Shown here piece after piece: positions 8,649-17,563 of a DNA stretch of 64,000 nucleotides. The notes under the pieces are model-generated. The model saw only the letters and a list, made by a program, of their open reading frames with translations. It had not been told where the DNA came from and did no database searches. The DNA comes from CAVQBJ01 sp963819075 (lineage in GTDB: Bacteria > Actinomycetota > Thermoleophilia > Solirubrobacterales > Solirubrobacteraceae). Each line of letters starts with the position of its first letter. Within the stretch, counting starts at the first letter, position 1. Both the position numbers and the translations under genes were made by a program. The stretch is from assembly GCA_963819075.1 (NCBI GenBank), contig CAWFUP010000001.1, forward strand, positions 992,001 to 1,056,000. The letters run 5' to 3'.

Positions 8649-9335
8649 ATGGCTCGGTCGGTGATCGTCGGAGGAAGCAGCGGTCTGGGACGCGTGATCG
8701 CGGGGCGGCTCGCGGATCGCGGCGATGCGGTGGTGATCACCAGCCGCGACGCGGCGAGGGCCGACGCGGTGTCGAGAGAGATCGGTTCCGGCGTCACGGG
8801 CCTGGCGCTCGACCTGGCCATGCCCGAGACGATCGAGGAGGCCCTGGCCGATGTCGGCGCGGTTGACAACCTCGTCATCACCGCTATCGAGCAGGCCGCG
8901 AACACGCTCCGCGAGTTCGACATCACACAGGCGGTCAGGTCGGTCACCGTCAAGCTCGTGGGCTACGCCGAGGTCGTCCGGGTCCTGCATCCGTCGTTCA
9001 CCGAGGGTGCTTCGGTGGTGCTGTTCGGTGGTATCGCCAAGGATCGGCCGTACCCGGGATCGACGGTCGTGACCACGTTCAACGGCGGGGTGAGCGGCCT
9101 GATCAAGACCCTGGCCATCGAGATCGCTCCGCACCGCATCAACGCGCTGCACCCAGGCGTGGTCGGCGACAGCCCCAAATGGCGCGACGTCGCGGCCCAC
9201 CCCCACATCCCGCGAACGCCGATCGGACGTCTGGTGACGATGGACGAAGTGGCCGACGCCACCGAGTTCCTGCTCCGCAACTCCGGCATCAACGCCCACG
9301 ACCTGATCGTCGACGGTGGAGTGCTCGTGACGTGA
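8649..9335 (+). CDS. Atypical short-chain dehydrogenase/reductase
   Basis: 228 residues with an SDR Rossmann fold: cofactor loop VGGSSGLGRVIA at the N-terminus, DNLVITA (in place of NNAG), and the C-terminal NALHPGVV and DLIVDGG. The usual YxxxK catalytic pair is absent: where YSASKAA is expected the sequence reads FNGGVSGLIKTLAIEIAP, so Tyr is Phe and Lys is Gly. Activity may be altered or the protein may only bind NAD(P) (inference). It is divergent from xthA, with the starts 38 bp apart. Confidence 0.85.
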   Translation: MARSVIVGGSSGLGRVIAGRLADRGDAVVITSRDAARADAVSREIGSGVTGLALDLAMPETIEEALADVGAVDNLVITAIEQAANTLREFDITQAVRSVTVKLVGYAEVVRVLHPSFTEGASVVLFGGIAKDRPYPGSTVVTTFNGGVSGLIKTLAIEIAPHRINALHPGVVGDSPKWRDVAAHPHIPRTPIGRLVTMDEVADATEFLLRNSGINAHDLIVDGGVLVT

Positions 9336-9378
9336 GGATCCGGCGGCGCGGGCGGCGGCGTTCCTAGACTGGGCGCCG

Positions 9379-10110
9379 GTGGACGACGGCGTCCTGCTCG
9401 ATCGAGGCCTCCGGGGCCTGGCCCAGCTGCATCGCCTGGTGGGACGGCATGCCGGCACCGTCGTCGAGCTCAGCGGGGCGACGGGTTCGATCGTGCCCGG
9501 TGCGCCGGACTATCCCTGGCTCAACGCGCTCGTGTGCGAGCTCGGCGCAGATGCCCGGCAGGTCCTCGAGCGCCTCGCCGAGATGGACGTGCCCGACCGG
9601 CTCGCGTTCTGGGCCTGCGGCGCCGAGCAATCGGCCGCGGCGATCGAGGCCGGATTCACCGATCTCGTCGCACGCGTCCCGGCCATGAGCCTGGAGCTCG
9701 ATCACATCGAGGCGAGCGCCGGCGCGAGCGAGCCCATCGAGCCGGCGGAGGCCGGTGCCCTCAGCGACGCGGCGTACGGCAACCGCGGGCGCGAGGTGGA
9801 GCGCACGCTCGCCACGATCCCCGCCGACTGCGTCCGAGCGCGCGGGCGTCGCGATGACGACGGGCGGATCGTCGCCGCGGCGGTGCTGCTCGACGTCGAT
9901 GGCGACTGCTCGGTGCAGTACGTCGCCACCCGCCCCGACGCGCAGCGGCGCGGTCATGCGCGCGCGCTGCTGAGCGATGCGCTGACCGAGGCGCGGGTTC
10001 GTGGCGCCCGGACGTCGTCGCTGCAGTCCTCCGTCGCCGGCCTGCCGCTGTACCGACGTCTCGGCTACCGGACGGTCGGTGCTCTGGAGCTGCGCCGCCG
10101 CGCCCGCTGA
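9379..10110 (+). CDS. GNAT-family N-acetyltransferase
   Basis: 243 residues from GTG 9379. The C-terminal half is a GNAT domain: a strand ending DCSVQYVATRPDAQ, then RRGHARALLSDAL (acetyl-CoA pyrophosphate loop R/QxxGxA), then LPLYRRLGYRTVGALEL. The N-terminal half (1-110) resembles the degenerate first lobe of tandem-GNAT proteins. Substrate unknown. TAGACT at 9365-9370 is 8 nt before the GTG, with no ribosome-binding site, which suggests a leaderless transcript. Confidence 0.85.
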   Translation: MDDGVLLDRGLRGLAQLHRLVGRHAGTVVELSGATGSIVPGAPDYPWLNALVCELGADARQVLERLAEMDVPDRLAFWACGAEQSAAAIEAGFTDLVARVPAMSLELDHIEASAGASEPIEPAEAGALSDAAYGNRGREVERTLATIPADCVRARGRRDDDGRIVAAAVLLDVDGDCSVQYVATRPDAQRRGHARALLSDALTEARVRGARTSSLQSSVAGLPLYRRLGYRTVGALELRRRAR

Positions 10111-10214
10111 AACGCCCATCGTCGTGAACTGGACGCACGCAGCGAGGCCGGCAATGTGGCCAGACGCGCCCCGCCATTCGGGCCATCTGCGGCGTCGCTG
10201 CCGATGTGGGAGCC

Positions 10215-12431
10215 ATGAGCGTGTTGGTCTGGCGCTGCCGCAACCATGCCGAGCGCCTGCGCCTGCTCGACATGAGCGTCCGGCTGCGCCCGGCAACGCG
10301 CTGGTCCGCGCTGGCCATGGCGATCGTGGCCGCGATCGCGCTGCCGGCGTACGGGTGGGCGATGGAGCTGCCGCTCGCCCTGGCGGCAATGGCGCTGGCG
10401 GTCTCGCAGCCCCTACTCGACCACGTACGCCGGCCCGAGGACGTTCTCGCCGGCGTCTGGCTCTTCGCGCTCCTGGCGATCGTGGCCGCGATCGGCCTCG
10501 CCGGCGGACCACGGATCTACACGCTGTCGATCCTGCTGCTGCCGACGCTGCTCGCGGCGCCGGTGTTTCCCGGCCGCGTCGTGGCGTTCGGCGCGGCGGC
10601 GACCGTGGCGGCCATGGCCGGCGCGGCGTTCATGTTCATGCCCGCCGCCGTCGCCTCGCTGCCGCCCGTGCTGATCATCCCCGCGGCGATCACGGCCGTC
10701 ATCGCGATGCTCGCCGTGCGTACGCTCGAGGCCGAGCTCGCCTCGCGCGAGGCCGCCGTGATCGACCCGCTCACCGGCCTGCTCAACCGGAGCGCGCTCC
10801 AATCTCGCGTGGCCGAGCTACCCCGCCCGGGCCCCGCCCGCCCGGCGCTGGCGGTGATCGTCGCTGAGGTCGATCACTTCAAGGCGATCGACCACGCCCA
10901 CGGTCACGCGACGGGCGACGCCGTGCTCGTCGAGGTCGCGCGGCGCCTCCAGCGAGTGGTGGCGACCAACGGCGCGCTGCACCGCTTCGGCGGGGAGGCA
11001 TTCGTCGTCCTGCTGGAGGGCAGTGGCGCCGCAGCCGCGCCGGCCCTCGCCGAACGCATGCGCTCGGCGATCGTGAGCGATCCGCTCGCGGGGCGCGTTG
11101 TGACGATGTCGCTCGGCGTGTCGTGCTTGGCCGAGGAGGTGGCCGGCTATCCCTCGTTGTTCGCGGCCGCCGACCGCGCTCTGTATCGGGCGAAGGCGGC
11201 CGGGCGCGACTGCGTGCGCACGCTGCGCCCGGGCGATGCCGTCGCCGGCAGGGGCATGGACGCGACGCCGCTCGACCGGCGATCGCGAGCGATCGATCCC
11301 GCGCGAGCGAACGGCAGGGTGTCTGATGCGCCCGCGGACGGTGGGGACGCGACCCACGTCGTCGCGACGCCACGCCGCGACCGCGGGAGTCTCATCCTGC
11401 CCACGGTCGCCGACCGCCGGCACATGCTCGAGATCGTCGCGCGCACGCGCGAGACCGGCAAGCTCGCCAATCCGATCCTCGTCCTGGCCCTGCTCGCCGG
11501 GGTGCCCTGGCTCGGGTGGCGGCTGCTCATCCCGATCGTGCTGAGCGCCGGCACGCTGCAGCTGATCCTCTCTCGCGCCGTCCCGCGCGTCGAGCGTCCC
11601 GAGTACCCGCTCGTGGCCGGGCTCGTGCTCGTCGTGCTCGCAACGGGCGCGGCGTTTCTGGTGGCCGACCGCACCCCGCTGTTCGCGCTGCCGTTGTTCA
11701 CCATCCTCATGTTCTCCAGCGCCGCCGGGTTGCCCGCGCGCTCGGCGGCCGTGCTCGGCGTCTTCACCGGAGCCGTGATGTGCATCGTCGCGGTGCTGCT
11801 CGACGCCTCTGCCGTGGCGCAGACGCCGTCGATCCTCGCGTTCCCGCTCGCCCTGCTCGCATCGATGGCGATCTACGGCCACGCGATCGTCCGCACGACC
11901 TTCGATCGGCGCGAGCTGTCCACCAGCGACCACCTCACCGGAGCCCTGACGCGTGCCGCCCTGTACGAGCACCTCGACGAGCTCGCGCGCCGCGAAGGCC
12001 GGCGACGCGAGCCGATCTCCCTGCTCGTGGCCGACCTCGACCAGTTCAAGGCGATCAACGACGAGCGCGGCCACGCGCGCGGTGACGTCGTGCTCGCGGC
12101 GGCCGTGGAGCGCATCCGTTCGTCGCTGCGACCGCTCGATCCCGTGTACCGGGTGGGCGGCGAGGAGTTCCTGGTCATGCTCGAGGGGGCCGACCTGGCG
12201 GGAGCGACGAGCGCCGCCGAGCGCGTACGAGCCACCGTCGGCCGTCACCGTCTGAGCGGCGTGGCCGTGACGGTATCGGTTGGCGTGGCCACCGTCGGCG
12301 CCGACGAGGCGTTCGACTATGACCGCGTATTCGCGCGGGCCGCGACCGCGTTGCTGGCCGCGAAGGCCGCCGGACGCGACCGGGTGGTCGCCGACGCAAC
12401 GGTCGCCATGCCCGAGCCGGTCGCGGCCTAA
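10215..12431 (+). CDS. Membrane protein with two GGDEF domains (one degenerate)
   Basis: About 738 residues built as two copies of [membrane block + GGDEF]. First block: about six segments (residues 33-178), then DPLTGLLNRS at about 187 and GGEAF at about 262, so the catalytic fourth acidic residue is Ala and no RxxD inhibitory site precedes it. Second block: hydrophobic segments at about 420-560, then DHLTGALTR, DLDQFKAIND and an intact GGEEF preceded by RPLD, a canonical product-inhibition site. c-di-GMP synthesis needs two GGDEF halves, so the protein could form an internal dimer with one active half. Start ATG 10215 follows GGGAG closely; ATG 10272 is an alternative. Confidence 0.88.
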   Translation: MSVLVWRCRNHAERLRLLDMSVRLRPATRWSALAMAIVAAIALPAYGWAMELPLALAAMALAVSQPLLDHVRRPEDVLAGVWLFALLAIVAAIGLAGGPRIYTLSILLLPTLLAAPVFPGRVVAFGAAATVAAMAGAAFMFMPAAVASLPPVLIIPAAITAVIAMLAVRTLEAELASREAAVIDPLTGLLNRSALQSRVAELPRPGPARPALAVIVAEVDHFKAIDHAHGHATGDAVLVEVARRLQRVVATNGALHRFGGEAFVVLLEGSGAAAAPALAERMRSAIVSDPLAGRVVTMSLGVSCLAEEVAGYPSLFAAADRALYRAKAAGRDCVRTLRPGDAVAGRGMDATPLDRRSRAIDPARANGRVSDAPADGGDATHVVATPRRDRGSLILPTVADRRHMLEIVARTRETGKLANPILVLALLAGVPWLGWRLLIPIVLSAGTLQLILSRAVPRVERPEYPLVAGLVLVVLATGAAFLVADRTPLFALPLFTILMFSSAAGLPARSAAVLGVFTGAVMCIVAVLLDASAVAQTPSILAFPLALLASMAIYGHAIVRTTFDRRELSTSDHLTGALTRAALYEHLDELARREGRRREPISLLVADLDQFKAINDERGHARGDVVLAAAVERIRSSLRPLDPVYRVGGEEFLVMLEGADLAGATSAAERVRATVGRHRLSGVAVTVSVGVATVGADEAFDYDRVFARAATALLAAKAAGRDRVVADATVAMPEPVAA

Positions 12432-12477
12432 GGGCGGCGCGCCCCGGCGCCAGGGCCGACCGGTGATAATCCGGCGC

Positions 12478-13191
12478 ATGAGCGCCCTGCCCAAGCCGAT
12501 CCCGTTCGCCGGCTTCCGACCTGAGGCGTTCGACTGGTTCGCCGGACTGCAGGCCGACAACTCCAAGCGCTTCTTCACGGCCCACCGCGACGTCTACGAA
12601 CGCGCCGTCCGCGGGGCGGTCGAGGCCATGCTCGAGGAGCTCGCCGACGAGCACGGCGGACATGTGCGGATGTTCCGCCAGAACCGCGACGTCCGGTTCT
12701 CTGCCGACAAGTCGCCGTATAAGACCGAGACGTACGGCTTGATCGTCGAGCGCCCCGACAGCCGGGCGTCGCTCTACGCCCAGCTGTCGGCGGCCGGGTT
12801 GTTCGCCGGCACTGGCTATCACTTCCTCGCCGCAGACCAGCTGTCCCGATTCCGGGACGCGGTGCTCGACGCGACGGCCGGACCTGAGCTCGAGCGCGCC
12901 GTCGCCACCGTCCACGCCGCGGGGGTGGAGACGTTCGGCGAGGCGCTGAAGACGGCACCGCGCGGATATCCCCGCGATCACCCGAGGATCGAGCTGCTGC
13001 GGCACAAGGGGCTCAGCGCCGGTCGCCGCCTCGAGCGCGGCGGCAAGGGCATCGCCCGAGCCGCAGCCCTCGGTCACTGCCGCGCCACCTGGCGGGTCTG
13101 CGCGCCGTTGAACGAGTGGCTCGACGCGCAGGTCGGGGCGAGCGAGCTGCCGGTCCCGACGCGCGGGAGCCGCGGCCGGCGCTCGCTCTGA
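12478..13191 (+). CDS. DUF2461-family protein
   Basis: 237 residues. The family hallmarks are clear: FRPEAFDWFAGLQADNSKRFF at the start, HRDVYERAV, then FRQNRDVRFSADKSPYKT and YAQLSAAGLFAGTGYH; it ends with a basic tail. No enzymatic role is established for this family. GATAAT (12465-12470) lies 7 nt before the ATG without a ribosome site, consistent with leaderless translation. It is 46 bp after the double-GGDEF gene on the same strand. Confidence 0.88.
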   Translation: MSALPKPIPFAGFRPEAFDWFAGLQADNSKRFFTAHRDVYERAVRGAVEAMLEELADEHGGHVRMFRQNRDVRFSADKSPYKTETYGLIVERPDSRASLYAQLSAAGLFAGTGYHFLAADQLSRFRDAVLDATAGPELERAVATVHAAGVETFGEALKTAPRGYPRDHPRIELLRHKGLSAGRRLERGGKGIARAAALGHCRATWRVCAPLNEWLDAQVGASELPVPTRGSRGRRSL

Positions 13192-13308
13192 GGCCGCGCG
13201 TGTCCCGTGCCCGAGATCAAGATGAGACTGATCCGGCACTGCGCAAGTGGGCCGCCGCGAGCAGACTCGGCTGATGACCACGCGATCAGCAAACTGAAGG
13301 AGAAACCG

Positions 13309-13971
13309 ATGGGCCTGTTCGGCAAGATGCGTAACCTGACCGGCTCTCCGTCGAAGGCGCTGCTCGAGAACGGGCTCCTGGGGCGGGGCATCATCACGGG
13401 CGTCAAGCAGACGAGCGTCAGCACGGGCGCCGAGTTCAACCCCGCGCACGTGTGCATCTTCACCGTCGAGGTGACGCTCGACAACGAGCCGCGCTACACC
13501 GCGACCTGTCGTCAGGCCATCCTGGCGACCGTCCTGCCGCAGCTGTTGAGCGGGGAGGTGACCGTGGCCGTGCGCGTGAACCCGGACGATCACTCCGAGA
13601 TCGCCCTGTCGCTCAACGAGGCGCCGCCGACGGTGACGATGGCCTCCAGCGATCCGAACGTCAGCTCGGCCGCCGACGTCCTCGAGAACGGCGAGGCCTG
13701 CCGTGCCGTCATCGTCCAGGCGCAGCCGCTCGGGACGCGCAGCTCGACGAGCGGCAACGACATGTACGCGTTCCTGCTGACGGTGATGGCCGACGGGCGA
13801 CCGCCGTATCAGGTCCAGGTCGGCAATCCGGTGCCCGCCGACGCCGTGCCGCTCGTCTATCCCGGCAACATGGTTCCGGCCAAGCGGCTGCCCGACCAGG
13901 GTGACAAGTACATCGTCATCGATTGGGACGCGGCGCTCGCCCAGGTCACGCAGGAGGCCAGCCACTCGTAG
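13309..13971 (+). CDS. Hypothetical protein with two tandem beta-rich domains
   Basis: 220 residues from ATG 13309, preceded by GAAGGAG. The protein is an internal duplication: each half starts with ENG followed by alternating hydrophobic strands (LLGRGIITGVKQTS; EACRAVIVQAQPLG). Each has a central FTVEVTLD / FLLTVMADG strand and ends in a Pro-Asp turn with a strand (VNPDDHSEIALSL; LPDQGDKYIVIDWD). No signal peptide or membrane segment, so cytosolic. I do not recognise a function. Confidence 0.65.
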   Translation: MGLFGKMRNLTGSPSKALLENGLLGRGIITGVKQTSVSTGAEFNPAHVCIFTVEVTLDNEPRYTATCRQAILATVLPQLLSGEVTVAVRVNPDDHSEIALSLNEAPPTVTMASSDPNVSSAADVLENGEACRAVIVQAQPLGTRSSTSGNDMYAFLLTVMADGRPPYQVQVGNPVPADAVPLVYPGNMVPAKRLPDQGDKYIVIDWDAALAQVTQEASHS

Positions 13972-14101
13972 CGAGGGGGGGCGGAGGGACACGATGGCCC
14001 TCCGCTCATCCGGTGCGCGAAACGGTCGGCGGCGAACCGGTACGCGGCGAAGGCCGGCTAGCATGGAGCCGCCTCCCGGCCGCGCCCCGCCAAAGGCTGC
14101 T

Positions 14102-16342
14102 GTGACCGACACGGACAACCCGACGCCGCCAACCGACGGAGCCGCAGGCAACGGCGCGCGCGGGCGGCCGCCGTCGGGGGCGCTCGATGCATCGGTGGGG
14201 CCGACCGCGTTACTGCCTGCGCTTGACACGCGCCAGCTGCGCGCGCTGCAGCGGGTCGGCCAATCCTGGGCGGGCTGCATCCCCGATCGCCAGCGCTGGG
14301 AGGAGGCGCTGCCGGTCGACCGCGCCCTGCGCTACGAGGAGATCGGCGCGTCGGGGCGCTTCGTCGAGATCGCGGCGGTCCGGCCCGGCCACCCGGAGGA
14401 TCTCGAGGCCACGCGGAAGGCATCGGTGCCCGACTCGTCGGTCGGGCGGGCGCTGTACACCGCCCGCCGCATCCTCGTCGGCCGCGCGCTGCGCAGCACG
14501 GCGCTCGCCCAGGAGCGGATGGGCAAGCTGCTCGCGCTCGCCGTCCTGTCCCCGGACGCGATCTCGTCGGTGGCCTATGGCCCCGAGGCGATGCTCGCGG
14601 TACTCATCCTGGCCGGCAGCACCGAGCTGAAGCTGTCGCTGCCGATCGGCGGTGCGATCGCCGTGCTCATGATCGCCGTCGGGCTCGGCTACCGCCAGGT
14701 CATCCGCGCCTACCCGCACGGCGGCGGCTCCTACATCGTGGCGAGCGACAGCCTCGGGCCGATCTGGGGACTGCTCGCCGGCGCCGGGCTCATTCTCGAC
14801 TACATCCTCACCGTCGCCGTCTCGGCCGCGTCGGGCGTCGCCGCCGTCACCTCGGCGATCCCCTCGCTCGAGTCGGCGGTGGTGCCGCTCGGTCTGCTCG
14901 TCATCGGGCTGCTCGTGGCGGGGAACCTGCGCGGGACCCGCGAGGCCGGCGCGCTGTTCGCTGCGCCGACCTACCTGTTCGTGTCGGCGATCGGGCTCAT
15001 CGTCATCGTCGGGCTCGTTCAGTCGGGCCAGCACGGCTTCCACCCGGTCCCGCCGCATTTCGCCCCGGCCACCGAGGGGCTCGGCGCGCTGCTCGTGCTG
15101 CGCGCGTTCGCCTCGGGCGCGACGGCGATGACCGGCATCGAGGTGATCTCCAACGCCGTGCCGGTGTTCAAGCCACCCGAGGCACAGAACGCGCGGCGGA
15201 CGCTCACGTGGATGATGAGCCTGCTCGTCCTCATGTTCGTCGGCGTCGTCGTGCTCGCGTACCTCGACGGCGTGGCGCCGGGGGGCTCGCAGACCGTCCT
15301 GTCCAAGCTCGCGCACGACACGGTCGGGGGCGGCGTGCTGTATGCCTACGTGCAGATCGCGACCGCGCTCATCCTGCTCGTGGCGGCCAACTCGGCGTTC
15401 AACGGCCTACCCCGCCTGCTGTTCTTCATGGCGCGCGATGGGTACGTGCCACGCGCCTTCCTGCGCATGGGCGACCGGCTGGCCTTCACGAACGGGATCG
15501 CGCTACTCGCCGTCGCGGCGGCGATCATCTATGCCGCCTTCGGCGGGCAGACCGAGCCGCTCATCCCGCTGTTCGCCATCGGCGTGTTCCTCGCCTTCAC
15601 GCTTGCCCAGGCGGGCATGGTCGCGCACTGGTGGCGCAAGCGCGACGCGGGCTGGCGTGGCGCGCTGGTCACGAACGCGGTCGGCTCGGGCCTGTCGGCG
15701 ATCGTCGTGGCCATCGCCGCGTTGACGAAGTTCACCGAGGGCGCGTGGGTGGTCGTCGTGCTTGTGCCGACGATCGTCATCGTCTGCCGCCGCATCCACC
15801 GCCACTACGAGCACGCCCGCGAGGCGCTTACCCCGCACCCGGATCACGACGACCTCGTCACGCGATCCTTCGCGCCGTCCTACGTGCGCACGCCCGAGCT
15901 GTCGCGCTCCCCCGAGGAACAGGATTCGCCCGACGAGGTACGCCACTTCTGCGTCGTGCCCGTCGCCGTGCTCGACCTGGCGGCGCTGCGCGCGCTCGCC
16001 TACGCCGTGTCGCTGCGCGTGCCGGTGCTCGCGCTGCACGTCAGCCCGAGCGACAACGAGGCCGCGCGCTTCCACACCTATTGGGAGGCGTGGGGCGACC
16101 ACGTCCCACTGGAGGTTGTCGTGTCGCCCTTCCGCGCCACGCTCGAGCCGCTGGCCAACTACATCGAGGCGCTGCACCGTCAGCGGCCCGACGTGACGCT
16201 GACGCTCGTCGTGTCCGAGATCGTCGTGCGCCACCCCTGGCAGCGCGTACTCCACAGCCGCCTCGCCGTCCGGCTGCGCAACGCGCTGCGCGACGACGAG
16301 GGGATCGTGATCACGAGCGTGCCGTTCCACCTGCCGAGCTAG
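14102..16342 (+). CDS. APC-superfamily permease, KimA-like
   Basis: About 746 residues: a 130-residue cytosolic N-terminus, about twelve membrane segments (from LLALAVLSPDAISSVAYGPE to the block ending VVVVLVPTIVIVC) and a 160-residue cytosolic C-terminal domain. The start of segment 1 (SPDAISSVAYGPEA), the ATAMTGIEVISNAVPVFKPP motif and the soluble C-terminus resemble KimA-type K+ uptake permeases of the APC superfamily; an amino-acid substrate is an alternative. GTG 14102 follows AAAGG; ATG 14063 is an equally open upstream start. No riboswitch was recognised in the 130 bp before it. Confidence 0.85.
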   Translation: MTDTDNPTPPTDGAAGNGARGRPPSGALDASVGPTALLPALDTRQLRALQRVGQSWAGCIPDRQRWEEALPVDRALRYEEIGASGRFVEIAAVRPGHPEDLEATRKASVPDSSVGRALYTARRILVGRALRSTALAQERMGKLLALAVLSPDAISSVAYGPEAMLAVLILAGSTELKLSLPIGGAIAVLMIAVGLGYRQVIRAYPHGGGSYIVASDSLGPIWGLLAGAGLILDYILTVAVSAASGVAAVTSAIPSLESAVVPLGLLVIGLLVAGNLRGTREAGALFAAPTYLFVSAIGLIVIVGLVQSGQHGFHPVPPHFAPATEGLGALLVLRAFASGATAMTGIEVISNAVPVFKPPEAQNARRTLTWMMSLLVLMFVGVVVLAYLDGVAPGGSQTVLSKLAHDTVGGGVLYAYVQIATALILLVAANSAFNGLPRLLFFMARDGYVPRAFLRMGDRLAFTNGIALLAVAAAIIYAAFGGQTEPLIPLFAIGVFLAFTLAQAGMVAHWWRKRDAGWRGALVTNAVGSGLSAIVVAIAALTKFTEGAWVVVVLVPTIVIVCRRIHRHYEHAREALTPHPDHDDLVTRSFAPSYVRTPELSRSPEEQDSPDEVRHFCVVPVAVLDLAALRALAYAVSLRVPVLALHVSPSDNEAARFHTYWEAWGDHVPLEVVVSPFRATLEPLANYIEALHRQRPDVTLTLVVSEIVVRHPWQRVLHSRLAVRLRNALRDDEGIVITSVPFHLPS

Positions 16343-16352
16343 GGTGTGCGCC

Positions 16353-16955
16353 ATGGAGAGCGTCCGACCGCGCGTCGCGCCGGGCACGCGTGCCCAGACC
16401 GGCACGCTCAATGCGCTCATCGCGGCGGTCGGCGGGGCGGCGATCGGCACCGGCCCGCTGCACCTGTTCACAACGCTCGGGCGTCACCGTCGTCTGTTCC
16501 GTCACTGGCTGCGCTTCGCCGGCGCGCTGATGCCCGGCGGGACGCTCGCGCGCGTCGACACCGAGCTCGTCATCCTGCGCGTCGCCCACCTCGCCGACTG
16601 CGACTACGAATGGAGCGCGCACGAACAGATCGCCGCCGCGGCCGGGCTGTCCGCCGAGCAGATCGCGGCCGTGCGCGAGGGCGGCGAAGCGGCGGTCTTC
16701 AGCGCCTACGAGCGCGCGCTGCTCGGGGCGGTCGACGAGCTGCTGGCGCAGCGGCGCCTATCGGCACAGACCTGGGCGTCGCTGCGCGAGCGCCACTCCG
16801 ATGAGCAGCTCATCGAGCTGCTCATGCTCATCGGCCACTACGAGATGCTCGCCGGCGTGATCAACAGCCTCGGCATCGAGCCCGAGGTGCCGTCCGCGCC
16901 GCGTGGGCTCGTCGTCCGCGCGCTCGGGCGAGTGGTCGCGCGTCGCGCAGCGTAG
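16353..16955 (+). CDS. Carboxymuconolactone decarboxylase-like protein
   Basis: 200 residues, all-helical CMD/AhpD fold. The core reads LARVDTELVILRVAHLADCDYEW and then SAHEQIAAAAGLS. The first Cys and the His of the AhpD signature are present, but the second Cys of CxxC is Glu, so a peroxidase function is unlikely. Substrate unknown. TAGGGT at 16340-16345 is 7 nt before the ATG, and the gene starts 10 bp after the permease stop. Confidence 0.85.
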   Translation: MESVRPRVAPGTRAQTGTLNALIAAVGGAAIGTGPLHLFTTLGRHRRLFRHWLRFAGALMPGGTLARVDTELVILRVAHLADCDYEWSAHEQIAAAAGLSAEQIAAVREGGEAAVFSAYERALLGAVDELLAQRRLSAQTWASLRERHSDEQLIELLMLIGHYEMLAGVINSLGIEPEVPSAPRGLVVRALGRVVARRAA

Positions 16956-17066
16956 GGGCAGATGGTCCGCTGGCCGCGCGCGGGCGGCCGCGTCGCGGGT
17001 CGCCGGGCTGTCCGCTTCGCGGCCGTAATCGCAACGAACGGGGACTGAGGCTCGGACGGCGGCTGA

Positions 17067-17087
17067 TAAAATGCTTGCCAGCAAGCA
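17067..17087. promoter_or_regulatory. -10 box and palindromic operator of the MarR-MFS operon
   Basis: TAAAAT (17067-17072) is followed at once by TGCTTGC-CA-GCAAGCA (17072-17087), a perfect 7-bp inverted repeat. A dimeric MarR protein bound there would block initiation. It lies 33 bp before the marR start, which has its own AAAGGAGG ribosome site. The regulator encoded directly downstream is the natural candidate (inference). Confidence 0.6.
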
Positions 17088-17119
17088 AGTATTTCTCTTT
17101 GTCGTGAAAAGGAGGTCCG

Positions 17120-17563
17120 TTGCCGCAGACCGGCGTCGACACCACCATTCGGTTGCGGGCCGTGGTCGGGAGACTGGCGCGACGGCTGCGCCCGACGCTC
17201 GCCGGCGCCGGCCTGAGCCCGACGCGCATCTCGGTTCTGTTCACCGTCGGCCGAATGGGCCCGCTGCGCCTGTCCGAGCTGGCTGAGATCGAGGGGCTCA
17301 ACCCGACGATGCTCTCGCGTGTCGTTGGCAAGCTCGCCGAGGAGGGGCTCGTGCGCCGCATCGCCGACCCTGCCGATCGCCGTGCCGCGGTCGTTGACGC
17401 CACGCCGGCCGGCCGGCGGATGCGCGAGCGGATCCTGGGCGAGCGCCGCGACGTCCTCAACGTGCAGCTCGCGCGGCTGAGCGCCGAAGAGCGGCGCGTG
17501 CTCGACGAGGCGCTGCCGGTGCTCGAGGCGCTCGCCGAGCGCCTGAAGGACCGGCGCGCATGA
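17120..17563 (+). CDS. MarR-family transcriptional regulator
   Basis: 147 residues from TTG 17120, spaced 4 nt after AAAGGAGGT. The winged helix-turn-helix is plain: LSPTRISVLFTVGRMGPLRLSELAE, recognition helix LNPTMLSRVVGKLAEEGLV, wing RIADPADRRAAVVDATPAG, then the dimer helix. Its stop overlaps the MFS start (ATGA), the standard arrangement for a MarR repressor and its efflux pump. Likely autoregulates through the palindrome upstream. Confidence 0.93.
   Translation: MPQTGVDTTIRLRAVVGRLARRLRPTLAGAGLSPTRISVLFTVGRMGPLRLSELAEIEGLNPTMLSRVVGKLAEEGLVRRIADPADRRAAVVDATPAGRRMRERILGERRDVLNVQLARLSAEERRVLDEALPVLEALAERLKDRRA

Noticed and set aside
13972..14101. ydaO-type c-di-AMP riboswitch before the KimA-like permease
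   Set aside because: Only about 130 nt are available and none of the conserved ydaO motifs could be recognised.
12175..14280. 701-residue minus-strand frame
   Set aside because: Lies opposite DUF2461 and the two-repeat gene; no motif, Arg-rich composition typical of shadow frames in G/C-rich DNA.
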